Origin: Aggregatimonas sangjinii
GTDB lineage: Bacteria; Bacteroidota; Bacteroidia; Flavobacteriales; Flavobacteriaceae
NCBI RefSeq assembly: GCF_005943945.1
Contig: NZ_CP040710.1
Span: 372,001-436,000, forward strand
Direction: 5' to 3'
DNA: 64,000 nt
This document shows, piece by piece, positions 24,400 through 33,629 of the stretch. A model generated the notes under the pieces. It had not been told where the DNA came from, did not search any database, and saw only the letters and a program-made list of their open reading frames with translations. Numbering within the stretch: position 1 is the stretch's first letter; each line of letters starts with the position of its first letter. A program made the position numbers and the translations under genes.

Positions 24400-26898
24400 T
24401 TACCCGTTCGGCTCCAAAATCGTCGTGATACGCGCTGCGGCATCTTCCAAATGGTATTTGCTCATACTGTCGGAAGTTCGCGCCACGGCATTATTGATTG
24501 TTCTTCGAAGTCGCTTTAGTTCTGCACGAGCAACGGAACGAATATCGGACTGACTCGTATTTACGACCGTACTTTTTTGGTAGCCTCCAAAATCAGGCGC
24601 CTTTTTCTGGTTTTCCGCGGTCATCAAATAGGCCAAGCGGTCAATATGCGCTTTTTGGAGATTACGACGGTAAGTGTCGATTTTCCTGCCATTACGCAAT
24701 TCGGACCAGATGCCGTTGCGTAGGTCGGCCATCATGTCCAATAGAGTATAGGCCTCCGCTCCGTTGGCAGTCTCGTTCTCTATCAAGCGGGCCATCTTGC
24801 CAAGGCTCAACATATTGTTCAGGGTACGTACCTGCATTCCGCGTACGCGATCTACAAAACCGGAATACTCCGTTTTACTAAAGATGTTCTGGTCCAACAA
24901 CCACTCCGGAGTATCGAACAATTCTTCCTGTAGAAACTGCATGCAGTTTTCCTGATGTGCCTTACTAACGTAAGTATAGACCGCACCGTCTTGGTCAGAA
25001 GTCTTTTGATACTCGTACACGCCCCCGATATTGTTGGAGACATGTCCCATATAGCGGTTGAACTGTGAAAGTACATTTCTGTAGAGTTCCTCCAGATCAT
25101 CATAATTTTTCCCGTCCTCGGCCGTCCATTCCTCCAATTTCGGTACGATTCGTTTTAAATTGGCGATACCGTAGCGGCTGGCCTTTATCGCATCGTCGCC
25201 CAGATCCTCTGTCTGGGAACTCGGGTCGACTACATCGCCAACTTGTTGGTGGCCAAAGCGATACATGGGGTCACCGGCATGTTCCAGAATCCAACTATCC
25301 AGAATCTTTTTCTCTTCCTTTGCGGTCTTGTCCAAAATAGGTTTGTAGCCCCATTGAATGGCATATTTGTCGTACACGCCTATATCCGGCATCAGGGCCA
25401 CGCCATCGTCACCGGGTTGTGCGATATAGTTGAAGCGCGCGTAATCCATAATCGAAGGTGCGGTTCCGTATTTTTTGGTGAAAGCTGCCGAACGCAGCGA
25501 GTCTACAGGGTAGGCAACACTGCTTCCCATGTTATGGGGTAAGCCCAAAGTATGGCCTACCTCGTGCGACGATACAAAACGAATGAGCCGACCCATCACC
25601 TCGTCCTTAAAGGCAACACCCTGAGCCTCCGGATTAATGGCCGCCGTCTGTACGAAATACCAATTGCGTAAAAGCGACATGACATTGTGGTACCAATTGA
25701 TATCCGATTCCAGGATTTCCCCACTTCTTGGGTCGCTTACGTGTGGCCCGTTGGCATTCGGAATAGGCGATGCGAGATAGCGTACCACGGAATAACGCAC
25801 ATCTTCGGGCGACCATTCTGGGTCTTCTTCTATAGAGGGCGGATCTTTGGCGATGATGGCATTTTTGAATCCGGCCTCCTCGAAAGCGACTTGCCAATCC
25901 TCGATACCGGCTTTGATAAACGGTACCCATTGTTTGGGAGTAGCCCGGTCTACATAATAAACGATCTGCTTCTTGGGCTCTACCAATTCGCCCCTCTTGT
26001 ATTTTTCGATATCCTCGTCCTTTACCTCCAAACGCCAGCGGTCTAGAAAAGTAAGCGTTTTACTCTTCTGCGCATCAAGGCCATAGTCTACCTGCCCCCG
26101 CGCGAACCATCCCACGCGTTCGTCAAAATACCTTCGTTTCATGGGGGTTTCGGGCAATAAAATCATCGAATTATTGATCTCGACCGAGATAGACCCTAAG
26201 CTGCCGTTGCTTGGCGGTTCCTTCGCGAGGTAGGTCTTTACATGGCGTGCTTCGATATTCCTCGGGTAGCTCTTTATCGATTCGATGTAGCTTCTGCTTT
26301 CATCCAAACGGCTTACTTTGTACCGCTTTCGGTAGAAATCGGGCATCCCGATGGCCAATTGATCTTTTACCAAAAAATCGTTGACCTCGATGACCGTTGC
26401 AGGGTTCAATGAGTCTTTTTTAAAGGCTTGAATATCGAAAGCGAACAATACCGGCTCGAAATTCGAATTGACCACCGCCTCATGTACAGGTAGGGAATCG
26501 GCCGCCACAATATTGTAGGATACGACCCGTAGCAATACCTTTTTGGGCTTTTTCTCCCAGCGCAGGACTTGTGTATTGATTTTTCCCCCACCGAAACCGA
26601 TGCCGTTGGCGGTCTTTGAAATACGGGTGACCATCAACATCTCTTTGTTGAATAGCGAATCGGGAATCTCGTAATAGTGTTTGTCGTCTACTTCATGAGT
26701 GGTAAAAAGGCCTTCGTCGGAAACGGCCTCTTTGGTAATAACCTTGTCGTAGGGTTTAATTTTGTCTTTTTTGGCGTCCGGTTTGTCACCCGATTTTTCC
26801 GTTTTTTTATTTTTCTTTTTGAAGATCTGCGCCTCGGCGGTAGTAGCGCCAAGTAATAAAAAGGCCAATAGCATCTTGGCCACGAGTGTTTTCGACAT
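24400..26898 (-). CDS. secreted zinc-dependent metalloprotease (DUF5117/DUF5118)
   Basis: An 832-aa protein with a signal peptide ending TTAEAQ (about residue 24), then a Lys-rich linker. The N-terminal DUF5118/DUF5117 region leads to a metzincin-like zinc site HEVGHTLGLPHN (His445, Glu446, His449, His455), followed by the Met-turn-like segment SIMDYARFNYIAQ. The family is widespread in Bacteroidota and acts outside the cytoplasm on protein substrates. No C-terminal T9SS sorting domain is visible. Length is typical. The gene stands alone, divergent from the Fur/ATPase pair. Confidence 0.93.
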   Translation of the reverse strand: MSKTLVAKMLLAFLLLGATTAEAQIFKKKNKKTEKSGDKPDAKKDKIKPYDKVITKEAVSDEGLFTTHEVDDKHYYEIPDSLFNKEMLMVTRISKTANGIGFGGGKINTQVLRWEKKPKKVLLRVVSYNIVAADSLPVHEAVVNSNFEPVLFAFDIQAFKKDSLNPATVIEVNDFLVKDQLAIGMPDFYRKRYKVSRLDESRSYIESIKSYPRNIEARHVKTYLAKEPPSNGSLGSISVEINNSMILLPETPMKRRYFDERVGWFARGQVDYGLDAQKSKTLTFLDRWRLEVKDEDIEKYKRGELVEPKKQIVYYVDRATPKQWVPFIKAGIEDWQVAFEEAGFKNAIIAKDPPSIEEDPEWSPEDVRYSVVRYLASPIPNANGPHVSDPRSGEILESDINWYHNVMSLLRNWYFVQTAAINPEAQGVAFKDEVMGRLIRFVSSHEVGHTLGLPHNMGSSVAYPVDSLRSAAFTKKYGTAPSIMDYARFNYIAQPGDDGVALMPDIGVYDKYAIQWGYKPILDKTAKEEKKILDSWILEHAGDPMYRFGHQQVGDVVDPSSQTEDLGDDAIKASRYGIANLKRIVPKLEEWTAEDGKNYDDLEELYRNVLSQFNRYMGHVSNNIGGVYEYQKTSDQDGAVYTYVSKAHQENCMQFLQEELFDTPEWLLDQNIFSKTEYSGFVDRVRGMQVRTLNNMLSLGKMARLIENETANGAEAYTLLDMMADLRNGIWSELRNGRKIDTYRRNLQKAHIDRLAYLMTAENQKKAPDFGGYQKSTVVNTSQSDIRSVARAELKRLRRTINNAVARTSDSMSKYHLEDAAARITTILEPNG

Positions 26899-26954
26899 AT
26901 CGAACGTTGTTTTGGTTTGAACTAAGCCGCTAATTTACCGAAAATAATGTGTTG

Positions 26955-26994
26955 CGCCTTGTTAATGAAATCATAAGGCGTTGCGCTATATTTG
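26955..26994 (+). promoter_or_regulatory. promoter and candidate Fur-family operator
   Basis: TATATTTG at 26987-26994 matches the -7 consensus TAnnTTTG, 25 bp before the ATG. Just upstream, CGCCTT and AAGGCG (26955-26980) form an inverted repeat around TTAATGAAATCATAA, whose ATGA/TCAT core resembles Fur-type boxes. Autoregulation of the Fur-ATPase operon would fit. Confidence 0.5.
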
Positions 26995-27018
26995 TGTAGC
27001 GGATTTCCTATTTGAGCT

Positions 27019-27438
27019 ATGAGTGACATCGAAAAATTTTTAACGGAGAAGAAAGTAAGGCCTACTGCCATGCGCATTCTTACGTTTCGCTTTATGGCAC
27101 AAAAGAAAACGGCGATTTCACTCAGCGATTTGGAATCCTTTTTTAAAAAATCGGACCGTACTACCCTCTACAGAACCCTAAAGACCTTCGAGGAAAACGG
27201 AATCGTACATCAAATCAATGACGGCAATGGAATTCCCAAATACGCGCTATGTCGGGACGGCTGCGATCATCAGGTACACAACGATTTGCACTTACATTTT
27301 CACTGTAAGCGATGTGAGGAAACGCACTGCCTTACGGAACACTTGATTCCACAGATCAACCTACCGGAAGGCTACTTGGTTCAGGATATGGATTTAGTCG
27401 TTAGTGGCCTTTGCGACAAATGCACTTCCATTGCATAA
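27019..27438 (+). CDS. Fur family transcriptional regulator
   Basis: A 139-aa metal-responsive regulator. The winged helix spans residues 5-75 (KKVRPTAMRILTFRFMAQKK; SLSDLESFFKKSDRTTLYRT). The dimerisation part holds metal ligands in NDLHLHFHCKRCEETHCL and a C-terminal CDKC, the two-CxxC structural zinc site of Fur/Zur/PerR. It lies 35 bp before the metal-exporting ATPase on the same strand, so it probably senses the metal that the pump removes. Which metal (Fe, Zn or Co) cannot be read directly. Confidence 0.92.
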   Translation: MSDIEKFLTEKKVRPTAMRILTFRFMAQKKTAISLSDLESFFKKSDRTTLYRTLKTFEENGIVHQINDGNGIPKYALCRDGCDHQVHNDLHLHFHCKRCEETHCLTEHLIPQINLPEGYLVQDMDLVVSGLCDKCTSIA

Positions 27439-27473
27439 GATACACCCGTATTTTCGTGTCCTAAGTTAATTGT

Positions 27474-29450
27474 ATGTGCGCCGAACATGAACACGACCAT
27501 GCCCATGGTATCTTGGGAAAAAATACCGAACTCTACTTTGCCCTCTTAAGTGGTGCTACACTATTGGTCGGTTTTCTATTGGAAAAATTTACCGACTTCG
27601 ACGGGAATATTTCATGGGGCTTTTATCTGGCGGCTTATTTCTTTGGAGGTTATTTTGTATCGAGGGAAGCCGTTACTGAAATTTCCAAAGGGAAGTTCGA
27701 AATCGATTTTTTGATGCTTGTGGCCGCTATGGGGGCCGGATTTTTAGGAAATTGGGCCGAAGGTGGCCTGCTCTTGTTTCTTTTTAGCCTTGGGCATGCC
27801 TTGGAACACTATGCCATGGGGAAAGCGCGAAAGTCGATAGCTGCCTTGACCGAACTTGCCCCTAAAACGGCTTTGCTCAAGAAAAAAGATGGCTTTTTGG
27901 AAGTAGGTATCGAAACCCTACGCTTGGGCGATACCATAATCGTAAAACCGGGGACAAAGATTTCGGCCGATGGTTTTGTAGTTAAAGGGCAAAGCACGGT
28001 AGACCAAGCCCCGATTACGGGCGAAAGTATCCCGGTAGATAAAGTACCGGTGGCACGGCCGGACTTAGCTTTCGAAAACCCAGACGACATACCCTCCGAA
28101 AGCAGGGTCTTCTCCGGAACGATAAATGGGAGCAGTACCTTAGAAGTGACCGTAACCAAGATTGCCGCCGACTCGACCTTGAGCCGTTTGGTGACTATGG
28201 TACAGGAGGCACAACAACAAAAATCGCCTACCCAATTGCTGACCGATACATTTCAGAAATACTATGTGCCTGCGGTCATCGCCTTGGTCATTCTATTGAA
28301 CTTTGCTTTTATGGTCATCGATGAAACGTGGAGTGAAAGTTTTTACCGCTCGATGGCGGTATTGGTCGCTGCGAGTCCCTGCGCGTTGGCGATATCCACA
28401 CCTTCGGCCGTTTTGAGTGGGATAGCCCGGGCAGCTCGTGGGGGGGTGTTGGTCAAAGGAGGTCGGCCCTTGGAAGATTTGGGAAACCTGACCGCCTTGG
28501 CTTTTGATAAGACGGGTACTTTGACCGAGGGCAAACCAAAGGTAACGGATGTCATCCCCTTGGGCGAGGGCGATAAAAACGACTTGTTGAAAATTTTGGT
28601 CTCCGTGGAGAAACTGAGCAATCACCCTATCGCAAAGGCGATTGTTCGCGACGGCCTATTGCAATTGAACGGAGCGGATTTCCCGGAAGCGGATAGCCTT
28701 GAGGAAATCCAAGGAAAAGGTATCAAAGCCAATTTGGATAGGGAAACCATCCGTATTGGCAATCTAAAAATTTTCGAGGGAGAGACCATCGATCCGGCAC
28801 TATTGCAACGGATAAGTACGCTTGAAACGGAAGGAAAGACCAGCATGCTCATTCAACGCGAGGGCGATTTTATCGGAATCGTTGGTGTAATGGACGTTCC
28901 TCGCAAGATGGCAAAACCTACCTTGTCCAAACTGCGCCGACTCGGAATCAAAAAGATGGTCATGTTGACCGGCGATAATCAAAAAGTGGCAACAGCCGTA
29001 GCCGAGCAGATCGGTATCACCGAAGCACGGGGTAGCCTATTGCCCGAAGAAAAGGTAGCCGTAGTGCAGGAGCTGATGGCAAAGGAGAACAAACTTGCCA
29101 TGATCGGGGATGGTGTAAACGACGCCCCGGCAATGGCGCACAGTACGGTGGGTATTGCCATGGGCGCTGCCGGTAGCGATGTGGCCCTTGAAACTGCCGA
29201 TATCGCGCTTATGGCCGATAAATTGGAAACCTTGCCCTTTGCCATTGGTCTTAGTCGAAAGGCGAGTGCCATCATCAAACAGAATCTCTGGATCAGTCTG
29301 GGCATGGTGGTGCTACTGATTCCGGCTACCCTTCTCAACTGGGCCAACATTGGCGTGGCCGTCGCCTTCCACGAGGGATCTACCTTGATCGTGGTTTTGA
29401 ATGCTCTGCGATTACTGGCATATAAAGAGAAGTCAAAAGGAATTTTTTAG
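27474..29450 (+). CDS. P1B-4 type heavy-metal translocating ATPase
   Basis: A 658-aa P-type ATPase with a short His-rich start (EHEHDHAHG) in place of an HMA domain. Motifs are TGES (182-185), SPCAL in the metal-pathway helix (301-305), DKTGTLTEG with phosphorylated Asp345, HPIAKA, and GDGVNDAPAM. The last helix has HEGSTLIVVLNALRLL (His633). SPC plus HEG(G/S)T is the hallmark of the P1B-4 group, which exports Co, Fe(II) or Zn, such as PfeT and CzcP. It sits in the inner membrane and is co-transcribed with the Fur-type regulator. It probably protects against metal excess. Confidence 0.93.
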   Translation: MCAEHEHDHAHGILGKNTELYFALLSGATLLVGFLLEKFTDFDGNISWGFYLAAYFFGGYFVSREAVTEISKGKFEIDFLMLVAAMGAGFLGNWAEGGLLLFLFSLGHALEHYAMGKARKSIAALTELAPKTALLKKKDGFLEVGIETLRLGDTIIVKPGTKISADGFVVKGQSTVDQAPITGESIPVDKVPVARPDLAFENPDDIPSESRVFSGTINGSSTLEVTVTKIAADSTLSRLVTMVQEAQQQKSPTQLLTDTFQKYYVPAVIALVILLNFAFMVIDETWSESFYRSMAVLVAASPCALAISTPSAVLSGIARAARGGVLVKGGRPLEDLGNLTALAFDKTGTLTEGKPKVTDVIPLGEGDKNDLLKILVSVEKLSNHPIAKAIVRDGLLQLNGADFPEADSLEEIQGKGIKANLDRETIRIGNLKIFEGETIDPALLQRISTLETEGKTSMLIQREGDFIGIVGVMDVPRKMAKPTLSKLRRLGIKKMVMLTGDNQKVATAVAEQIGITEARGSLLPEEKVAVVQELMAKENKLAMIGDGVNDAPAMAHSTVGIAMGAAGSDVALETADIALMADKLETLPFAIGLSRKASAIIKQNLWISLGMVVLLIPATLLNWANIGVAVAFHEGSTLIVVLNALRLLAYKEKSKGIF

Positions 29451-29521
29451 GCGGTTTTTGTAACATTTACGATTTTTCGCAGTCTTATAAATAAGAATCA
29501 TTTTTTTTGAATTAGTCAGGG

Positions 29522-29560
29522 ATAAGGCTGTTCGCTTCCGCGGATGGCCTTATTCTTTTT
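29522..29560 (+). terminator. terminator of the Fur-ATPase operon
   Basis: ATAAGGC (29522-29528) pairs with GCCTTAT (29547-29553) and is followed by TCTTTTT, about 70 bp after the ATPase stop. Confidence 0.6.
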
Positions 29561-29951
29561 AAAGGATGTAAGTACGTATCGAAAACCATGCTGGTCCGTC
29601 AACGGCAAAATGATTTTCTTTGAAGCGATTGGCACCACCATTTCCATTACCAAAAAACAATGATTTTGCGGTTTTGGGATGCTATCGCGATTATTCATAC
29701 CGCCGAAAACATCGACGAACGGTATTCCTACAGCTTTTCGACTCGATTTTATCGAAATTTTTAGTGATAAAATTTCACATTGTTTTTTGCCTACTAGATG
29801 CGCTTGCGGTTTGAAAGTCATCCATTTAGCTAAAAAACGCCCTCAAAAATTAGCAAATTGGTAATTGACCCTATTTCTCGTAGGGCACTTCCTATTAATC
29901 CTACACAATAAACACCGTCCTCTGCGTTATATGCTCTCAGTACAATTAACC
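29561..29951. other. intergenic region, possible gene remnant
   Basis: About 390 bases. A 101-codon minus-strand frame crosses part of it (29516-29821) but overlaps the terminator, lacks a convincing ribosome site and matches no family I know. It may be a decayed gene; I do not call it. Confidence 0.35.
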
Positions 29952-30362
29952 ATGAATATTATGAATAAAAAAAATATGACAGTAGCTTTAACGATAGGCC
30001 TTTTATGTGTAAAAGGAGTCTTTGCCGGCGTACCCACAGATGAAAAAGGGGAACTGGATCTTAGTACTATCGTATATATCGAAGAGGAAGAAGTGATCGA
30101 TCTCGGTTTCGATACTGCAGATTACCTCCCCGAAGATTTTGATCCGTACAAGGTATATTTCGATTTGAATTCGGTAACCGTAATAGCCGCTGAAATCGAA
30201 ATCGATTTTGATAGCAAGGAAAACTTGCCTGCGAATTTTGATGCTTATGCCTATCCTACCGATTGTGAAAGTTTCAATTATATCGATGCCAATGATACCC
30301 TAGTGCTAGATTTTGATAGCACGAACCATCTACCGGAAGGGTTTGATCCGTATATAAAATAG
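29952..30362 (+). CDS. small secreted protein with three LPxxFDxY repeats
   Basis: A 136-aa protein starting MNIMNKKNMTVALTIGLLCV, a signal peptide cleaved near GVFAG. The mature part is very acidic and contains three copies of a motif: GFDTADYLPEDFDPY, DFDSKENLPANFDAY and DFDSTNHLPEGFDPY (consensus FD-S/T-x3-LP-x2-FD-x-Y), spaced by about 40 residues. It is probably exported. The acidic repeats could bind calcium or a partner; this is inference. An upstream ATG 29 codons earlier would bury the signal peptide, so it was rejected. Confidence 0.75.
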   Translation: MNIMNKKNMTVALTIGLLCVKGVFAGVPTDEKGELDLSTIVYIEEEEVIDLGFDTADYLPEDFDPYKVYFDLNSVTVIAAEIEIDFDSKENLPANFDAYAYPTDCESFNYIDANDTLVLDFDSTNHLPEGFDPYIK

Positions 30363-30397
30363 TAAAAAAGGCAGTCCCCCTTTTTTGCTCCATATCT

Positions 30398-30426
30398 GAA
30401 ACCCCTGCAGCTATTGCAGGGGTTTC
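30398..30426. terminator. bidirectional terminator between the repeat protein and the transporter
   Basis: GAAACCCCTGCA and TGCAGGGGTTTC form a perfect 12-bp stem with a 5-nt loop, between two convergent genes. Confidence 0.85.
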
Positions 30427-30441
30427 TATGTTTTCAGTATT

Positions 30442-31872
30442 TCAAAATACCAAAGGAATAACGAATTGGAACATTAAAATGAGCAGGCCAACAGCGATAA
30501 GATTTAAAATAATGCCCACGCGGGCCATCTCGTGCACTTTTACATAACCGCTAGCAAAGACGATCGCATTGGGCGGAGTCGCCATGGGCAACATAAAGGC
30601 ACAGCTACTGGCAATAGTGACCGGAATGAGCAGGTACAGAATCGGAATCTCCAAACCGATGGCGATACCCGCCACAACAGGGGCCAATACGGCGACCAGG
30701 GCCACGTTGCTCATGATTTCCGTCATAAAAAGCATCAAGAATATGAGTAAGCTCGCCATGACCAATATCGAGATATCGCTGGTCGCGATAGCGTTCGCAA
30801 CCAAATCGACGATACCACTCACCGACATGCCCTTGGCAAGGGCGAGTCCACCGCCGAACAAAATCAGAATACCCCATGCCAGTTTCGAAGTGTCTCGCCA
30901 TTCGATAATGAAGTCTCCTTTTTTAAGGTTATAGGGCAGCGCGAATAGGCACACCGCCGCAAAAATACTGATGATGGTGTCGTTTAGTTGTAGTGCCGGA
31001 AGGATGTCATTGATGAGCGCCCTAAAGATCCATAGGGCGACGGTTACCCCAAAAATATACAGCACCATTTTTTCTTTCCCACTCATGGGTCCGAGTTTAT
31101 ATAGCTCTTCGTTGATGACATCTTTGGAGGCGGTAAACTTCAGCTCTCGATTGGGAAACATCCATTTGGTCAAGACCAAGTAACTAATGGTGATCATCGT
31201 CACCGAAAAAGGGATGCCGATCAACATCCACTTAAAAAAGGAAATCTCGATATTGTACTCGTTTTCCAATAGGCCCACCATGACCATATTCGGGGGTGTG
31301 CCGATTACGGTCGCAATACCGCCGGCGTTGGCCGAAAAGGCAATGCCCAGCATCACGCTCAAGGAAAAATTCTGGTCGCTTTTCGTAAAGCCGTCGGCAT
31401 CGTTTACCAGCAAGCCGATAACCGACATAGCTATGGGCAGCATCACCACTGTAGTGGCCGTATTGCTGATCCACATGCTCAAGGCGGCGGTAGCGATCAT
31501 AAAGCCCAGCACGACCTTGTTGGGGGTTGTTCCCGTGAGCCGTATGATGTTCAAGGCGATGCGACGGTGCAAGTTCACTTTTTCCAAAGCCAACGCCATA
31601 ACAAAGCCGCCAAAGAATAAAAACACGATGGGACTCCCGTAATTGGCGCCCACATCACCAATATCCATGACGTTCAACAACGGAAAGAGAATCAAAGGCA
31701 GTAATGCGGAAACCGAGATGGATACCGCCTCGGTAATCCACCAGACAATCATCCAAACCCCTACGGCAATGACTTTGTCGCCTTGCTCGGAAACCAATTC
31801 AAAAGGGAAGTAAAGGATGATGAAAAATAGTATCGGCCCAAGAAAGAGTCCTAATTTTTTGCTGAAGTGCAT
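30442..31872 (-). CDS. DASS/SLC13 family anion symporter
   Basis: A 476-aa polytopic membrane protein starting MHFSKKLGLFLGPILFFIIL. About a dozen hydrophobic spans are visible. The first family motif is WISNTATTVVMLPIA (SNT, the sodium/substrate hairpin) and the second EIMSNVALVAVLAPVVAG. YGSPIVFLFFGGFVMALALE is another family signature. Members carry di- or tricarboxylates or sulfate with sodium. The substrate is unresolved; the second motif is SNV, not SNT, as in some sulfate or dicarboxylate carriers. The ATG at 31872 fits family length, and 27 upstream codons look non-homologous. The gene stands alone with a terminator at 30398-30426. Confidence 0.9.
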   Translation of the reverse strand: MHFSKKLGLFLGPILFFIILYFPFELVSEQGDKVIAVGVWMIVWWITEAVSISVSALLPLILFPLLNVMDIGDVGANYGSPIVFLFFGGFVMALALEKVNLHRRIALNIIRLTGTTPNKVVLGFMIATAALSMWISNTATTVVMLPIAMSVIGLLVNDADGFTKSDQNFSLSVMLGIAFSANAGGIATVIGTPPNMVMVGLLENEYNIEISFFKWMLIGIPFSVTMITISYLVLTKWMFPNRELKFTASKDVINEELYKLGPMSGKEKMVLYIFGVTVALWIFRALINDILPALQLNDTIISIFAAVCLFALPYNLKKGDFIIEWRDTSKLAWGILILFGGGLALAKGMSVSGIVDLVANAIATSDISILVMASLLIFLMLFMTEIMSNVALVAVLAPVVAGIAIGLEIPILYLLIPVTIASSCAFMLPMATPPNAIVFASGYVKVHEMARVGIILNLIAVGLLILMFQFVIPLVF

Positions 31873-32155
31873 ACAGTTTGGTCTTAATAGCTTCCATTTA
31901 CCGCAACTTTGGAGCGGTCGGAACTGCAATTTTGCAGTTCTGGTTGAGGCCAATTGGTGAGCCCTAAGCTATGTTTTTTCTTTTGGTTTTGGAAATGGAT
32001 TTGGGTCGTCTTTAATATTTTCAGCACACCATGGAGTTTGCCAAGCAGCATTAAAATACAAAGCGTGTCATAAGTTTGCAGAATGTTGGTGGAGAGCCGT
32101 TGTTGGGATGGCTACTTCGCAGGTTGTTCAGGGGTATGTAACAATCCGTTTTGGC

Positions 32156-33550
32156 CTAGTAAACGATAGAGTCGCTAGCAATCGGCGGTAGGTTGTAATT
32201 ACCGTAATCAACAGTAATCAGACCATCTTTTAGGGTCTTCGCACCCTGAACATCTATTTTGGTACCATAGACATATACTTTTTGCAGCTTTTTAAATTTG
32301 GTCAATTTAGGCAGATGCTGTTCTTCAAAATCGGTATGCGTTAGATTGATGGATTTTAAATACTCCAAAGAAGCCAATTGTGCTATATTTTCGCCTGATA
32401 TCGCGGTATTGTCCAATTTTAAAAGTGTCAAATTCGGAAGGGTCGCCAATTTTTCAAATATTTTATCGGTTACCTGGGTGCCCCCCAAATCCATAACTGC
32501 AATCTGTAGGGATATGGGTAGCAATGCATCAAAATCGGCATCTGAAAAGCTCGGATGATTGATGCAAGAGACTTTTAGGAAATTGGAAACCTTATCGATG
32601 GGGTCAACATGAATGCCAATTGCTTCAATGGTTTTGATACTATCCGCAGCTGCCGCGGCGACGGGCGAATCCGGATAATCATTGTCCGTCTTTTTTGGGA
32701 AAAAAGAGCGAAACAGTTCTTTTTCCAATCCAGATTGCGCGATGGTCCGGTCAAAAGGATGTCCGGTATCGATCCAGGCACTTACAAGCTTGATTTCTTC
32801 TTTTGAAGGTTGCTTTTTTCCTTCGGGGGGCATATGGTCGTCATTTTGCATCGGTAGTTTCATCCGCATAACCATTTCACTTTTTGAGGCGTTGTTCGTG
32901 ACGAGTATCGCGCCGTTTTCGCCACCTTTTACGATTGCCTTTTCGGTATGTAGCATCAGTTCGCCCTTACTTTTCTTCGGATTATGGCAACTTACACAGG
33001 TATTGTTCAATATAGGTTTTATGACATCGTCATAAATAAGCGCTTCCTCCCAGGTCGCTTCGGTAAGTACGATTTCCTTTTCCTCGAATGTTTCAAATCC
33101 CAAAGCAGCTTTGATAGGGTTGGGCAGCGGTTCGACCAAATAGTCCTCACCATGCGTAATGTTCCCGCCTAAATGCCCCGTAAAGGAAATCAATCCGAAC
33201 ATTACGAGGGTCATCACCATTATCGGAATGGTTTTGATGCGCGCAAATCTCTTGTTCGCTCCGATCCGCCAATACGTTAAAAAAGAAAAAACCGCTGTGG
33301 CTATTCCGGACCAAAGGTGCCATTTGACCGTCTCAAAGGCATAGCCTTCTCCCACGTATTGGGCGTAACCGGTAATACATGCTAAGATGGCACTATAACC
33401 ACCCCAAAGAAAGACCAACGCGATGGCCTTGGTGAACTCGTTTTTTTTTCGATCATACCAGCGCAAGAGCAGCCCTAGGAGTATGAACCCGATGGGAAGG
33501 TGTACGATGAGCGGATGCAGGCGCCCCAAGAGTTGTTTCAGGATATCCAT
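32156..33550 (-). CDS. DUF2231 membrane protein with planctomycete-type cytochrome c and LRR domains
   Basis: A 464-aa protein in three parts. The first is an N-terminal membrane domain of four spans (LHPLIVHLPIGFILLGLLL at 11-29), DUF2231-like. The second is a cytochrome segment with one haem site TCVSCH near residue 184 and the distal MPPEGK typical of PSCyt1. The third is a C-terminal set of leucine-rich repeats (residues about 330-445; LPNLTLLKLDNTAISGENIA, LEYLKSINLTHTDFEEQHL). It is the last gene of an operon with a TIM barrel, DUF1501 and PSD1 proteins. The protein should sit in the inner membrane with haem and LRRs in the periplasm, perhaps passing electrons from the partner enzymes. 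Confidence 0.88.
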   Translation of the reverse strand: MDILKQLLGRLHPLIVHLPIGFILLGLLLRWYDRKKNEFTKAIALVFLWGGYSAILACITGYAQYVGEGYAFETVKWHLWSGIATAVFSFLTYWRIGANKRFARIKTIPIMVMTLVMFGLISFTGHLGGNITHGEDYLVEPLPNPIKAALGFETFEEKEIVLTEATWEEALIYDDVIKPILNNTCVSCHNPKKSKGELMLHTEKAIVKGGENGAILVTNNASKSEMVMRMKLPMQNDDHMPPEGKKQPSKEEIKLVSAWIDTGHPFDRTIAQSGLEKELFRSFFPKKTDNDYPDSPVAAAAADSIKTIEAIGIHVDPIDKVSNFLKVSCINHPSFSDADFDALLPISLQIAVMDLGGTQVTDKIFEKLATLPNLTLLKLDNTAISGENIAQLASLEYLKSINLTHTDFEEQHLPKLTKFKKLQKVYVYGTKIDVQGAKTLKDGLITVDYGNYNLPPIASDSIVY

Positions 33551-33629
33551 AGAAAGCTATCGCTAAGGTAAGCCAAAACCCATTATTTCTCTAATAGGTT
33601 TAAAAGCGTCATTTGGGCAGGGGAGCACA

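Noticed and set aside
29516-29821. 101-codon minus-strand open frame after the metal ATPase
   Set aside because: It overlaps the terminator hairpin of the ATPase operon and matches no family I know; at most a decayed gene.
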